A DNA stretch of 64,000 nucleotides, taken from Symsagittifera roscoffensis (lineage: Eukaryota; Xenacoelomorpha; Acoela; Convolutidae). Position numbers and translations under genes: made by a program. Location of the stretch: contig NC_087066.1 in assembly GCF_963678635.1 (NCBI RefSeq), positions 14,306,517-14,370,516 of the forward strand, written 5' to 3'. The notes under the pieces were generated by a model that saw nothing but the letters and a program-made list of their open reading frames with translations, made no database searches and was not told where the DNA came from. The stretch's first letter is position 1, and each line of letters begins with the position of its first letter. This document shows, piece after piece, positions 1 through 8,195 of this stretch.

Positions 1-71
1 ATATTAAATACTTTACATTGGTAAAACATTTAATTTATCCAATCATAAAATATAGTTTAGATCAGGTTCCA
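1..71 (-). repeat. 3' LTR, window-truncated part
   Basis: Exact copy of 18451-18521. The repeat ends with CA on the plus strand, so on the minus strand the LTR begins TGGAACC. Immediately after it, plus-strand base 72 onward differs from the other copy, marking the LTR/internal boundary. The minus-strand bases just before the LTR are only partly purine-rich, so the polypurine tract is not convincing. Confidence 0.85.
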
Positions 72-1634
72 CCCATCCGGGTTTTACAGAGTTTTTTAGA
101 ACAGTTCTTCTGTAATTCAAGGGTGGATGATGGACGTTGGTATTTGGCGAACATCATATTTTTCTTCCGCTTCTTCTTGTGACAACGACTGGGTCTTTGC
201 AACAAAATCAATTCTGATTTCAGAATGGTTGGCTATGTCAGGTTTTTCTGTTCTTCGTGGAGAACTTCTTTTGTGTCTGATCTTAGCTTGGGAATGGCGT
301 GGAGATTGTGCGTGGAGGGGATGCCTGGTTACTCGGATCTGTACGTACACTTGGGTCATCGAGGTGGTCATTGGTCTGGTTCAATGAAGTCCTTTTCTGC
401 GAGGTCAAGTCGTACTCTAAATCCTTTGAGTTGTGATTGTGAGCGGCATATCGATTGTAGTTGGTCATTCTCTCTCGAGTGTAGTGGGGTCGTCTTGTCT
501 TTTGATGTTCGTCCTTGGTGTTGTATTCTGATCTATATATTGCATCATGTGATTTTACATTTTATAAAACTTTTATTAGTTTAATATTTTTTAATAATGA
601 TTTTAGTTAGTTGTTTTCACAAAAGCTTTTTGTTTTAGTTCGGTTATTTTGAAGAGTTACTCACCCTTGAGTAGCTCTTATTAAAAATAAAGGTGTGGTC
701 ACAAAGCGTGGATGTAGCGCGGTGGGTTAGGCCGGCTATAGAGCATGCTCAGGACGTCCTTCCTGGTGGGTTAGGCCAGGTGTGGGAGTATGATTTCATG
801 CGGTTTTTGTGAGGGGTCCTGTTATGTGACAACGTTTTATGTTGGGTTTGTTGTGGTTTTACTTGTGTCTTGTTGGTTATGTACTTTTTCCAAAAAGCAA
901 ATTGTTTGTGGTATGGGTTTGTCTTTCGACTTTTTTGTGTTTTATTATCTCTTTCTAAGACTTTGTAATAGTCTTCAAAAGAATAATTTATCCAGTTTTA
1001 AACTGGGTTAATCCGGTTTGGGTACCGTTGGTTTCCTTTTCTTAGTCATGCTGTTATTCTATGATTTGTGGTATTTAGTAAGCTGCGTTGGTTAGTTTTG
1101 TTTAGTATATGATTCCTTTCCAACCGGGTTAAAGGAAAGTTTGAAACATGTTATTATATGTTAGAGTTGTTGAGTGTGAAAACTTGAAACTGAAATTCAT
1201 TATTTTAAACAATTCTTCGTGGGCGAGCTGTGCGAGTGTGGATAGAATTTCTGTGCGAATGAATGAAAATATCAAAAGGTTAGTACTGCAATTGCATTTT
1301 ATTAATTTACTGCATAGAATTTGGAAATTTACTGCTAGTTATGGGGGAATTTTAAGATACAAATTTTCATTATAATTAGATTTACTGCTTTTTGGGGGAA
1401 AATTTTATAAATTAATTTACTGCATTGGTATTATATTTATTTAATTGTTGGTGCAAAAGTTTAATAGGGTCTTAAACAGTTTTGAAGAAGTTTGCTATTT
1501 TTTATTTTTCTTTTGTGAATTTTTCAGATGATCTAGAATGAAGGCTAAAAATCTAAAGAAAACATGATTAAAGAATGGTGAGTTTTTCAATATTTTAATT
1601 AGTTAGTAATATTCATTGAATTCATACTTACCTG
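72..1634. other. Non-coding 3' region of the giant element
   Basis: No convincing minus-strand gene lies between the last accessory frame and the 3' LTR; short plus-strand open frames here have no recognisable features. Two small repeats are visible: a short motif containing GGTGGGTTAGGCC occurs near 720 and again near 766, and the motif ATTTACTGC recurs several times between about 1300 and 1425, twice inside the longer ATTAATTTACTGCAT. These could be 3' untranslated or regulatory sequence of the element; function is unknown. Confidence 0.5.
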
Positions 1635-3227
1635 TTAGTCGTCGGGGAAAAAACCGTGGGGGAAGATGTCGTGAATTAGTTCTGAAGTTGTTAGTAGTTT
1701 AGCTAAGATGCGGATGATATTTTTAGTTTGAAGCAGTGGCCAAAGCAATTGAAGTGCCTTAATAGTGGTTAGTTCTTCAGTGCCTACTGCAAACTCATAA
1801 GGTGTGTTTTGGATTAAGTTATATAATTTGTGGTTAAATTTAGTGTTGTGGATGAATTCTAAAATGGGGATTTCTATAGGCTGTACAAACTCGTGCGGGA
1901 TAAGGAGGGGTCGGGATTCTTCGGCGTTGAAGGTCTTGGTGATGGGGCAGAAAATGTACATTTGGGTTATGGGGTCATAATTACGAAGAATACCATGGAG
2001 GTTAGTGTCTTTAATACAATATGTGAAATTTAGGAAATACGGTGAAGTGTATTTTGAATTGATGAATTGGAAACGATGGTGTGGTTGTCTAGAGGGTGTG
2101 TGGAGGTCAAAGTGATTTTGGATGAAACGATAGTAACTGTATGTATGTGTTTGTTTAGTTCGCAACATAATATCGTGTGAGCAGTGTAAATCTCTTTCGT
2201 GTGGTGCAAGGAAATGAAAGGTTAGTGAAAAGATTTGGAAGCGTTCTTTAAAATTTTCGTATGCCTGTGTGTTTGTTAGTGCTTCTGAAATAATGTGATC
2301 AAATTTTCGGTCGAAGATGTTTAGTGTAAATACATATGGTGTCTTGATGAAAAATTTCTCGGTGATTTGTGGGTTAGCGAAGCGATCTTCGTCTAAGAAT
2401 TGATCTTGGTTAGCTCTGATGATGTTGTGATCGTAGTATTCTAGTGTATATTCATTAGCTCTAGGTGCAGTGTGTATTTTTAGTGATTTTTTGTATCCAA
2501 CGTAAGTAAACTGTCTAGCGGTTAGTGGTGTAGTTAGTCGATATAGCATGTCTTTGTTTCGTTCTATATAGATGGAAGTGCTGAATAAAGGTGAGCAAAG
2601 AGGGTTAGTGAAATAATAGTATGAGGTCCAAGAGAGAGTGGGCATTAAAACGTATTCATCTACAAAGTTGCGTGTTTCGTTAGCGTCGTGAGGGGTGTTT
2701 AAAGTGTATTGTGGAAATGAGGGTAGAGTGATAGCTAAAAATTCTTTAGTGTTAGTATGCTGGGGGTGGTTGATGTATTCACGGGCTGTTCCTGGTTTTG
2801 CTGGGAAAGGATGGTTGGGGAATTTTCTTTTAAAAGTGCGGTAAGCTCTATTAGTGTTTAGTGAAGATATAGTGGATGTGGATGATGGTGTTAATGATTC
2901 AGTATAATTTGAAGAGGGTGTAGGGGGATTGGATGAATTTGTAGTGGAGGAGATTTGGTTTATGGTCGGGGTGTTAAGGTGGTAGGGTTGTTGTTGTAGG
3001 GTAATAAAATTATCTAGTTCTGGGGAGATTCGGGGGGGTGTCTGGAGAATGAGATGATTGGTCAGAATGGTATGAGGAGTAGGTTGGGGTAACTTGGGAA
3101 GCATAAGAGGGTGTGGGAGTGATTGGGTCAGGGTTATTTGACAATATGGGTTGAAAAGGAGGTTGAGAAAAATTAGAAGGGTTATGAAAATTATTGGATG
3201 GGGATGGTTCTGAGTCGGCAAATTCAT
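1635..3227 (-). CDS. 3' accessory protein of giant element, large second part (unknown function)
   Basis: A long open frame (about 530 codons) ending at 1635. The extreme 5' codon of the open frame is TTG; the first ATG is at 3227. I do not recognise the protein. Its first about 65 codons overlap, in another frame, the 141-aa ORF whose ATG sits on the env stop. That other ORF has the Ser/Pro/Asn-rich composition that this frame takes over just downstream of 3032, so the natural product is probably the first part of the 141-aa frame continued in this frame through the C7 tract at 3032-3038, by slippage or because of a one-base indel. The body (from about codon 130) is rich in Tyr, Phe, His and charged residues and looks folded, with few cysteines and no clear membrane segment outside the doubtful N-terminus. 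It could be a structural or regulatory accessory protein. Confidence 0.6.
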   Translation of the reverse strand: MNLPTQNHPHPIIFITLLIFLNLLFNPYCQITLTQSLPHPLMLPKLPQPTPHTILTNHLILQTPPRISPELDNFITLQQQPYHLNTPTINQISSTTNSSNPPTPSSNYTESLTPSSTSTISSLNTNRAYRTFKRKFPNHPFPAKPGTAREYINHPQHTNTKEFLAITLPSFPQYTLNTPHDANETRNFVDEYVLMPTLSWTSYYYFTNPLCSPLFSTSIYIERNKDMLYRLTTPLTARQFTYVGYKKSLKIHTAPRANEYTLEYYDHNIIRANQDQFLDEDRFANPQITEKFFIKTPYVFTLNIFDRKFDHIISEALTNTQAYENFKERFQIFSLTFHFLAPHERDLHCSHDIMLRTKQTHTYSYYRFIQNHFDLHTPSRQPHHRFQFINSKYTSPYFLNFTYCIKDTNLHGILRNYDPITQMYIFCPITKTFNAEESRPLLIPHEFVQPIEIPILEFIHNTKFNHKLYNLIQNTPYEFAVGTEELTTIKALQLLWPLLQTKNIIRILAKLLTTSELIHDIFPHGFFPDD

Positions 3228-3435
3228 CGGGGGTTTCAATATTCGGGTTATTTAGCTGTGAGATGGAGTATAAAACTGAAATATGTGAGTTAGTGTCGGA
3301 ATTCATGCCTGATGTTACATTGCTAGATAGAAAATCGGGTGGCGGAAAAGCAAAAAGTGGTATGATTGGGATTGGAGAGGTGAGATTGGTTGGATGGGAA
3401 TTTGATCGGTGTAGTGATCCAAGTTGGCGGCTCAT
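3010..3435 (-). CDS. 3' accessory ORF, first part, start overlapping env stop
   Basis: A 141-aa frame beginning with ATG at 3435-3433. This overlaps the env stop codon (TGA at 3434-3432) in the arrangement ATGA, which in viruses often allows termination-reinitiation. The product is rich in Ser, Pro, Asn and Thr with no cysteines and reads as a disordered N-terminal region rather than a whole protein. It stops at 3010 just after a run of seven C (plus strand G at 3032-3038), where another frame with the same composition continues for about 465 codons. I infer that the two frames make one protein, through frameshifting, splicing or a sequence error. Function unknown. Confidence 0.6.
   Translation of the reverse strand: MSRQLGSLHRSNSHPTNLTSPIPIIPLFAFPPPDFLSSNVTSGMNSDTNSHISVLYSISQLNNPNIETPDEFADSEPSPSNNFHNPSNFSQPPFQPILSNNPDPITPTPSYASQVTPTYSSYHSDQSSHSPDTPPNLPRTR
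3032..3038 (-). other. C7 homopolymer at frame switch of accessory gene
   Basis: Seven consecutive C on the minus strand (G on plus). Upstream, the 141-aa frame is the plausible coding frame; downstream, the frame ending at 1635 is. A one-base slip here would join them. It may be a programmed slippage site, a mutation or a sequencing error. Confidence 0.55.
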
Positions 3436-6050
3436 CGTGGGCTAAAAAAATGATTATTTTGAGATTGAAAAGCGGTGGTATGGGGCTGTTCAATAATTTG
3501 TTCATAAGTGTTATCATCTTGTGACTGGTGTGTCATTATATGTTGGACGGGACTTTGCGATGTATTGAGTCGAAAATTTGGATTATGTGTGATTGCTAAA
3601 TTTCGAAAATTTCGTGGGACTAGGGATAGTGGATGGTTATTTGGTAGGGGTGGTAATTGTGGTGCCGTTGGCTGTGTGTCGACATTGTTATGTTCTTCGT
3701 CGTATGTATTTTGTCGTGTTGTTAATTTTGTGTTATATTCTTTTATTTGTGCGTCTAAAAGAATTTTGTTTATAGATGTGGAAAAAATTCCAAAAAATCC
3801 TGCAAAGAGTATGCGTGCTACGCTTGCTTGTCTGTTTACTTGTGTGTGTATAGCACATGTATTGTAGATTCCTTTTAAGAGTGAGAAAAGAAATCCAATA
3901 AAGTTAAACATTGCGTATAAAATAGTCAATTTTTCTAAGATGTAGTAGGGCCATCCTAGAAAATCAAGGATTTCATTCTTGAGTGTAACAAAGCTAAAAA
4001 TGTTGATTGGTGATATATCTTGGGGACGGTATTTTTCGCCGTTTAGATATATATAATCTTTAATGTCTTTAAAATATCCGCTATAGTCTTGCGTGTAGAT
4101 ATCGGCAAAACCTGCGGTTTCTGCAAGTTTGCGTAGATTTTGGTCAATTGATTGTCTTTGTATAGTGTCCATTTGTGTTAATAATTCTTGGAATTGTTGT
4201 GTTCTAATGTGATGTTGAATATCTGATTTTGAATAGATTCCTATTGATTGTAAGTCTATATTTGGGTTTCGAGCGATAGCGCGAATGCTTTCTGGTGAAA
4301 ATTTTTTGAGTGATTGCATTAATGTGGGATATGGAGTGAGAAGATAATATTTATTTTCATCAGGGTTTAGTTGTACTACATTGTGGCTATTTTCTGATCC
4401 ACATGGGACTGCGGTATCCCAGAAATAGGTTCTTCGTGAAAGTGTATCCACGAAATGTACTTTATTCTTATAAAAGATAGGGATTCTTTTATAACATCGT
4501 TTATCTTCAAAAACGTATAGTGGTGATACTTTTTTAGTACAAGTATAAAACCATAAGATGTTTCCTTCATAGTCTAAAAAATTTGATCTATTTCCAGATA
4601 ATAAGTATCCTGCATAGGGTATTTTTAATACTGCTAGTGCAAGTGATTGTAATATTTGTGTTCGTTCTAATTCGCATAGTTGGTGTAGTGTTTCTAATTC
4701 GGAGAGTGACATTTCTTGAAAAATTCGGCTAATTGTATAATCTAGTTTCATATCTAAATGAATATCATAGTGGATATTACCGAAATATGTAGTATTCATT
4801 AGTGATAATTCTTGTAAGCGTGTGCTTCTGGTGTCATAAGGTTTTAGATGTCCACCAGGTTGTCCGTTGCTTTTTTGAAAATTAACTGGTATATAGGATG
4901 TTCCTTCGTTTGGAGGATGACCTGTGGCATATGGGTCGATTTTTACTTTTCCAGTGGTCATGTCGAATCCTTTTTCATATTCAACTAATATTTCAGAGTA
5001 TTGTGTTCTGTGAAGTGGATTCTTGTATTTACATGCAAGTTCTGTTTCTTGATATATTTGAAAACGTGTCAATTTATTTTCTATATTGTCTATGTTTCTA
5101 AAATCGGAACTTAGTTTGCGTGATGGATGGACTTGTTCATAAGGAATTGATTGTATGAAATATTTTTCGTGAAATTTTATCATACGAGCGTGTATTTTTG
5201 CTACTTGAAATGTTGTACATGTATCTTCGGGGAACCAAACAATTGTTGCTTGTGTTCTTGTTGTAGGGTCGCAATATCCTTGATCATTTTTACAAGGTAG
5301 TCGGATTCCTTGATAGATCATTGTATTATCAGATAAATCTCGTGTGAGTTGTATTTTTTCGAGTTGTATTTTCCAATCGAAAAACATTATTTCTTGGTAT
5401 CCTTTATTTTTCGTGTCTGCTTTGCAGTTTGATGGGTTATTTATACCAATGTGTGGTATCCAATGTTTATCATGTAGGTCATAGGTTAATCGTCCGTGTG
5501 CGCCGTTATACGGGTATTTTTCGTCTAGTTTTATATGTCCTTGGTGTCTTTCAAGTTGTGATTGGTGTACAGAGTCTGAAAAAACTTGAAAATTAACTAA
5601 TTTTCTTTGGGAATTTTTATTTTGTGTGATGTTTAGTCTAAGTAATTCATTTTTACAATCGTCGGGATTGAGATGTAAAAGACGTTCTATATTACTTTGA
5701 TAGAATGATTCATGGTCAAGTCGGTTTTTGTTTCCGTTCGAGACTTGTGAACAATGTACTTTCTTTTCGGAAAATGTCGCTGTGAATTTATAACCTGTAA
5801 CTGTTGTTGCTCGGGCTTTTGAATAGAGTGTTGCTATTATATCTGTGGTTTCTATAGCTTGTGGTTCTGTTTCACATTGTGATACTTGATTTATTGCATA
5901 TTTATGTAGTGTTTTTTGTTCATTTTCTTCGCAATCGTAATGTGTTACTAATAAATCTTGTGGTCCTGTACGAGGAGAAGGGTTTATGTTTTGATTTGAG
6001 ATTACTAGAAAAAGGAGTTGGAGAAAAATTAATAATTTTAGAATATACAT
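3432..6050 (-). CDS. env: Envelope-like glycoprotein (chuvirus-type glycoprotein resemblance)
   Basis: An 872-aa type I membrane glycoprotein candidate. Residues 1 to about 19 form a hydrophobic signal peptide. A long ectodomain follows with scattered cysteines and N-glycosylation sites. About residues 510-550 hold a Cys-Tyr-x-x-Ile-Pro stretch followed by a Phe-Val-Asp segment and another Cys, and about 100 residues later a Gly-Ile-Tyr-Ser motif. In my recollection this order is typical of glycoproteins of chuviruses, which LTR elements have captured more than once (family knowledge, not searched). Two hydrophobic segments lie near residues 700-735 and 745-765, followed by an about 100-residue polar tail. 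The ATG lies inside the last codons of the upstream methionine-free frame (13-base overlap), and the stop overlaps the start of the next ORF. Presumed role: membrane fusion or entry of an enveloped particle. The frame is intact. Confidence 0.7.
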   Translation of the reverse strand: MYILKLLIFLQLLFLVISNQNINPSPRTGPQDLLVTHYDCEENEQKTLHKYAINQVSQCETEPQAIETTDIIATLYSKARATTVTGYKFTATFSEKKVHCSQVSNGNKNRLDHESFYQSNIERLLHLNPDDCKNELLRLNITQNKNSQRKLVNFQVFSDSVHQSQLERHQGHIKLDEKYPYNGAHGRLTYDLHDKHWIPHIGINNPSNCKADTKNKGYQEIMFFDWKIQLEKIQLTRDLSDNTMIYQGIRLPCKNDQGYCDPTTRTQATIVWFPEDTCTTFQVAKIHARMIKFHEKYFIQSIPYEQVHPSRKLSSDFRNIDNIENKLTRFQIYQETELACKYKNPLHRTQYSEILVEYEKGFDMTTGKVKIDPYATGHPPNEGTSYIPVNFQKSNGQPGGHLKPYDTRSTRLQELSLMNTTYFGNIHYDIHLDMKLDYTISRIFQEMSLSELETLHQLCELERTQILQSLALAVLKIPYAGYLLSGNRSNFLDYEGNILWFYTCTKKVSPLYVFEDKRCYKRIPIFYKNKVHFVDTLSRRTYFWDTAVPCGSENSHNVVQLNPDENKYYLLTPYPTLMQSLKKFSPESIRAIARNPNIDLQSIGIYSKSDIQHHIRTQQFQELLTQMDTIQRQSIDQNLRKLAETAGFADIYTQDYSGYFKDIKDYIYLNGEKYRPQDISPINIFSFVTLKNEILDFLGWPYYILEKLTILYAMFNFIGFLFSLLKGIYNTCAIHTQVNRQASVARILFAGFFGIFSTSINKILLDAQIKEYNTKLTTRQNTYDEEHNNVDTQPTAPQLPPLPNNHPLSLVPRNFRNLAITHNPNFRLNTSQSPVQHIMTHQSQDDNTYEQIIEQPHTTAFQSQNNHFFSPR

Positions 6051-7174
6051 GTGTATGATAATCCTGAGTATGGGTTATAAAATGTAATGTAACCAATTGT
6101 GTTTTTGGTGTATCTGTCGTATTTATATATTACTTCAGTAGTTATAAACGGTGGTGGTAGTGATTGAGCTGTTATGTTAGGTGGATTTAATGGGTAGGGA
6201 TGTTGTGTAATATTGTTTAATTTAACTGTGATTTCAAACTTTAATTGTAAACTGTTTTGTTGGAGTATTTGAATATTGTGATCACGGATATCGTTGTGAA
6301 TATCTTGGCGATATTGTAATCTATTAAGTGCCCAGTTATGAAGGCGGTTACTTTCTTGATGTTGTCCAAATAATGGTGGAGGTGCTGTGAATGTATTCCA
6401 ATCTAGTCTTAAAGGAATATTTATTGATGATTGTTCTCGATATCTCGCGTCGAGATTATTTGGAAAATTTAAGTTAAAGGGTGGTGGTGAAAATTGGCTT
6501 ATTGATGGTGTTGATGGTAGTGATAATGTTTCTGGTAGTGATGAGGATGTTGTTGTATCCGTAGAAATATCTATGGGGTCATTGACTAAATTTGGTTCAC
6601 CTTGTGTGAATGAATGTGTAGTCCAATATGGCAGTCGTGATGTTAGGTTTGGGGGGTTAAAGGGATTTTCACGTATTTGTTCAGATGTTGGTGTTGAACC
6701 TAAGTAGTCTGAGGGTAGACTTGAAGTGCTTCGTTGTGAAAAAAGTGTAGGAGTTTCTGGTGTGATACCAGTGGTGTTTTCTGGAGTGGTTTGTGATGGG
6801 GATTGAGGTATATCAAAATGAACTCGGGGAGTTTGAAAATTTCTGTTTCGTCGAGGATGTATAATTTGTCTATTTATTTCTGTTGTGTTTTGGTTTTGAC
6901 TAAGGTTTCGTATTCTACTTAGTTCTTGTGGTAGTGTTGGGTAAAGATTATATGTTGGTTCACTTAGGGATGCTTGTCGTTGAACTGGTTCTAGTGGTTC
7001 AGATAAACGAGCGTGCCGTTCTTCAAAAGTGTATGGATTGTCTTGAAAAGAAATTCGTGTAGATGTTTGAGGATTTTGAGTAGTTGAAGGTGGTGTTGGA
7101 TTATCTTGGGATGATGTCGGTGAAGACTGATTCTGTGACTGTTGGGTAGCAATTTTTGATGGATTTTTGAATTG
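6038..7174 (-). CDS. Methionine-free 378-codon reading frame (unknown accessory protein)
   Basis: I translated this interval by hand: it is open from just after a TAA at 7177-7175 to a TAA at 6040-6038 and contains no ATG codon anywhere. Such a long open frame in AT-rich DNA, with composition matching its neighbours (Ser/Pro/Thr/Gln-rich first two thirds, more structured last 120 residues), argues that it is real coding sequence. It must be reached by splicing or a non-ATG start. Frameshifting from the 62-aa ORF upstream is unlikely because this frame is closed until after that ORF's stop. A donor-like CAG/GTGACG lies at gag codon 7-8 (about 16396), so a spliced mRNA borrowing the gag start is one possibility. 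Its 3' end overlaps the env start by 13 bases. Function unknown. Confidence 0.7.
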   Translation of the reverse strand, partial: QFKNPSKIATQQSQNQSSPTSSQDNPTPPSTTQNPQTSTRISFQDNPYTFEERHARLSEPLEPVQRQASLSEPTYNLYPTLPQELSRIRNLSQNQNTTEINRQIIHPRRNRNFQTPRVHFDIPQSPSQTTPENTTGITPETPTLFSQRSTSSLPSDYLGSTPTSEQIRENPFNPPNLTSRLPYWTTHSFTQGEPNLVNDPIDISTDTTTSSSLPETLSLPSTPSISQFSPPPFNLNFPNNLDARYREQSSINIPLRLDWNTFTAPPPLFGQHQESNRLHNWALNRLQYRQDIHNDIRDHNIQILQQNSLQLKFEITVKLNNITQHPYPLNPPNITAQSLPPPFITTEVIYKYDRYTKNTIGYITFYNPYSGLSYTCIF

Positions 7175-7179
7175 TTACT

Positions 7180-7368
7180 TTAGTGGGAAGGTTTATGTTT
7201 ATTATAATATTCTTCCAAAAAAATAATTAGAAAAATTGTTGCTAGGGCAAATGTGATGATTGCTTTCTTTATACATTTACATATTGTCAAAATGAGGGAT
7301 GATAAAAATGTTATGAAAATTACAAACAATAAAAAAATATCAGTTCTACTGAAAATTGTTCGTATCAT
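7180..7368 (-). CDS. Small 62-aa membrane protein ORF
   Basis: Starts with ATG at 7368 and encodes two closely spaced hydrophobic segments (about residues 10-30 and 35-50) separated by a short Cys/Lys loop, then a short basic-polar tail ending in Lys-His-Lys-Pro-Ser-His. It sits alone between an 827-base untranslated stretch and the methionine-free frame, whose first codon is five bases past this ORF's stop. A small integral membrane protein such as a viroporin-like factor is possible, but this rests only on hydrophobicity. It could also be a chance ORF. Confidence 0.4.
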   Translation of the reverse strand: MIRTIFSRTDIFLLFVIFITFLSSLILTICKCIKKAIITFALATIFLIIFLEEYYNKHKPSH

Positions 7369-8195
7369 TTAGACAAGTTGTTAAAATCGTACCTGTGGAT
7401 ATATTCAAGGGTTTTGGAAAGTTGGAGGAATAGTTCGAGTATTGTGTAGAAAATTTAAAAAATGTTACAAAAAATGATTAAGATTATTAGAAAAGATTCA
7501 AGTATATCAAAAAGAAATATTATAAAAGCTTCAAGTATTGAAAAAAAATGTTTAAAATTTATAAGTATTTGAGCGACTGTTTGAGAGAAAAGCATTTAAG
7601 AAATGATCTCTTGGTCGAATATTTTTTGCTGTTTGAGGCGATTTTCTAGTGTGGTCGAATTATTTATTAGTTTTTTGACAAGTGGGTTGAGTTTTGTAAA
7701 AAATTGTTGGGGGCAATTTTCATAGTGACTGGGAGGTCGTCTTTTTCTTTATTTTTGTTTGTCAAATGATCCGGGGTATGGTGAGATTTTTATACTTTAG
7801 GCTAATTAAAATCTTCATTTTGTTACTTTAGGCTAAGTTATCAAACTTGTTTTGGGGGTATTCGTGGTCTGAGTTGGGGAAATATTGTTGATCTTTGGGT
7901 TATTAGATAAGGGAGGGGTACGGTATTATGGTGATATTTATTTTAGCTGTCAAGTTGGAGTGGTTTGCTTATTTTTGACCTGGAGGTTGTAAAGTTATAG
8001 TTAGAGATGTGCCTGGAGTTCTAGATTATTCGTCTAATTGATCTTAGTTTGAGTTAGAGAAAGTGGCGGATTGGATGAATCCTATTGGTCTATTTTGAAC
8101 TAGAATTATTGCGTACTTGTGAGCATGTTATTTTGAAAAATTGAAATGAAAAATGTTACGGAGGTTTCAAGATTGTGAAGTATAAAATCTTAAAA
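7369..8195 (-). other. Spacer between gag-pol and 3' genes of the giant element
   Basis: No open frame of note on the minus strand. A spacer of this length between pol and downstream genes suggests a separate subgenomic (spliced) mRNA or an internal promoter for the 3' genes. I see no clear promoter. Confidence 0.4.

Noticed and set aside
127-584. Plus-strand ORFs next to the left LTR
   Set aside because: No recognisable features, opposite to element transcription; treated as chance frames.
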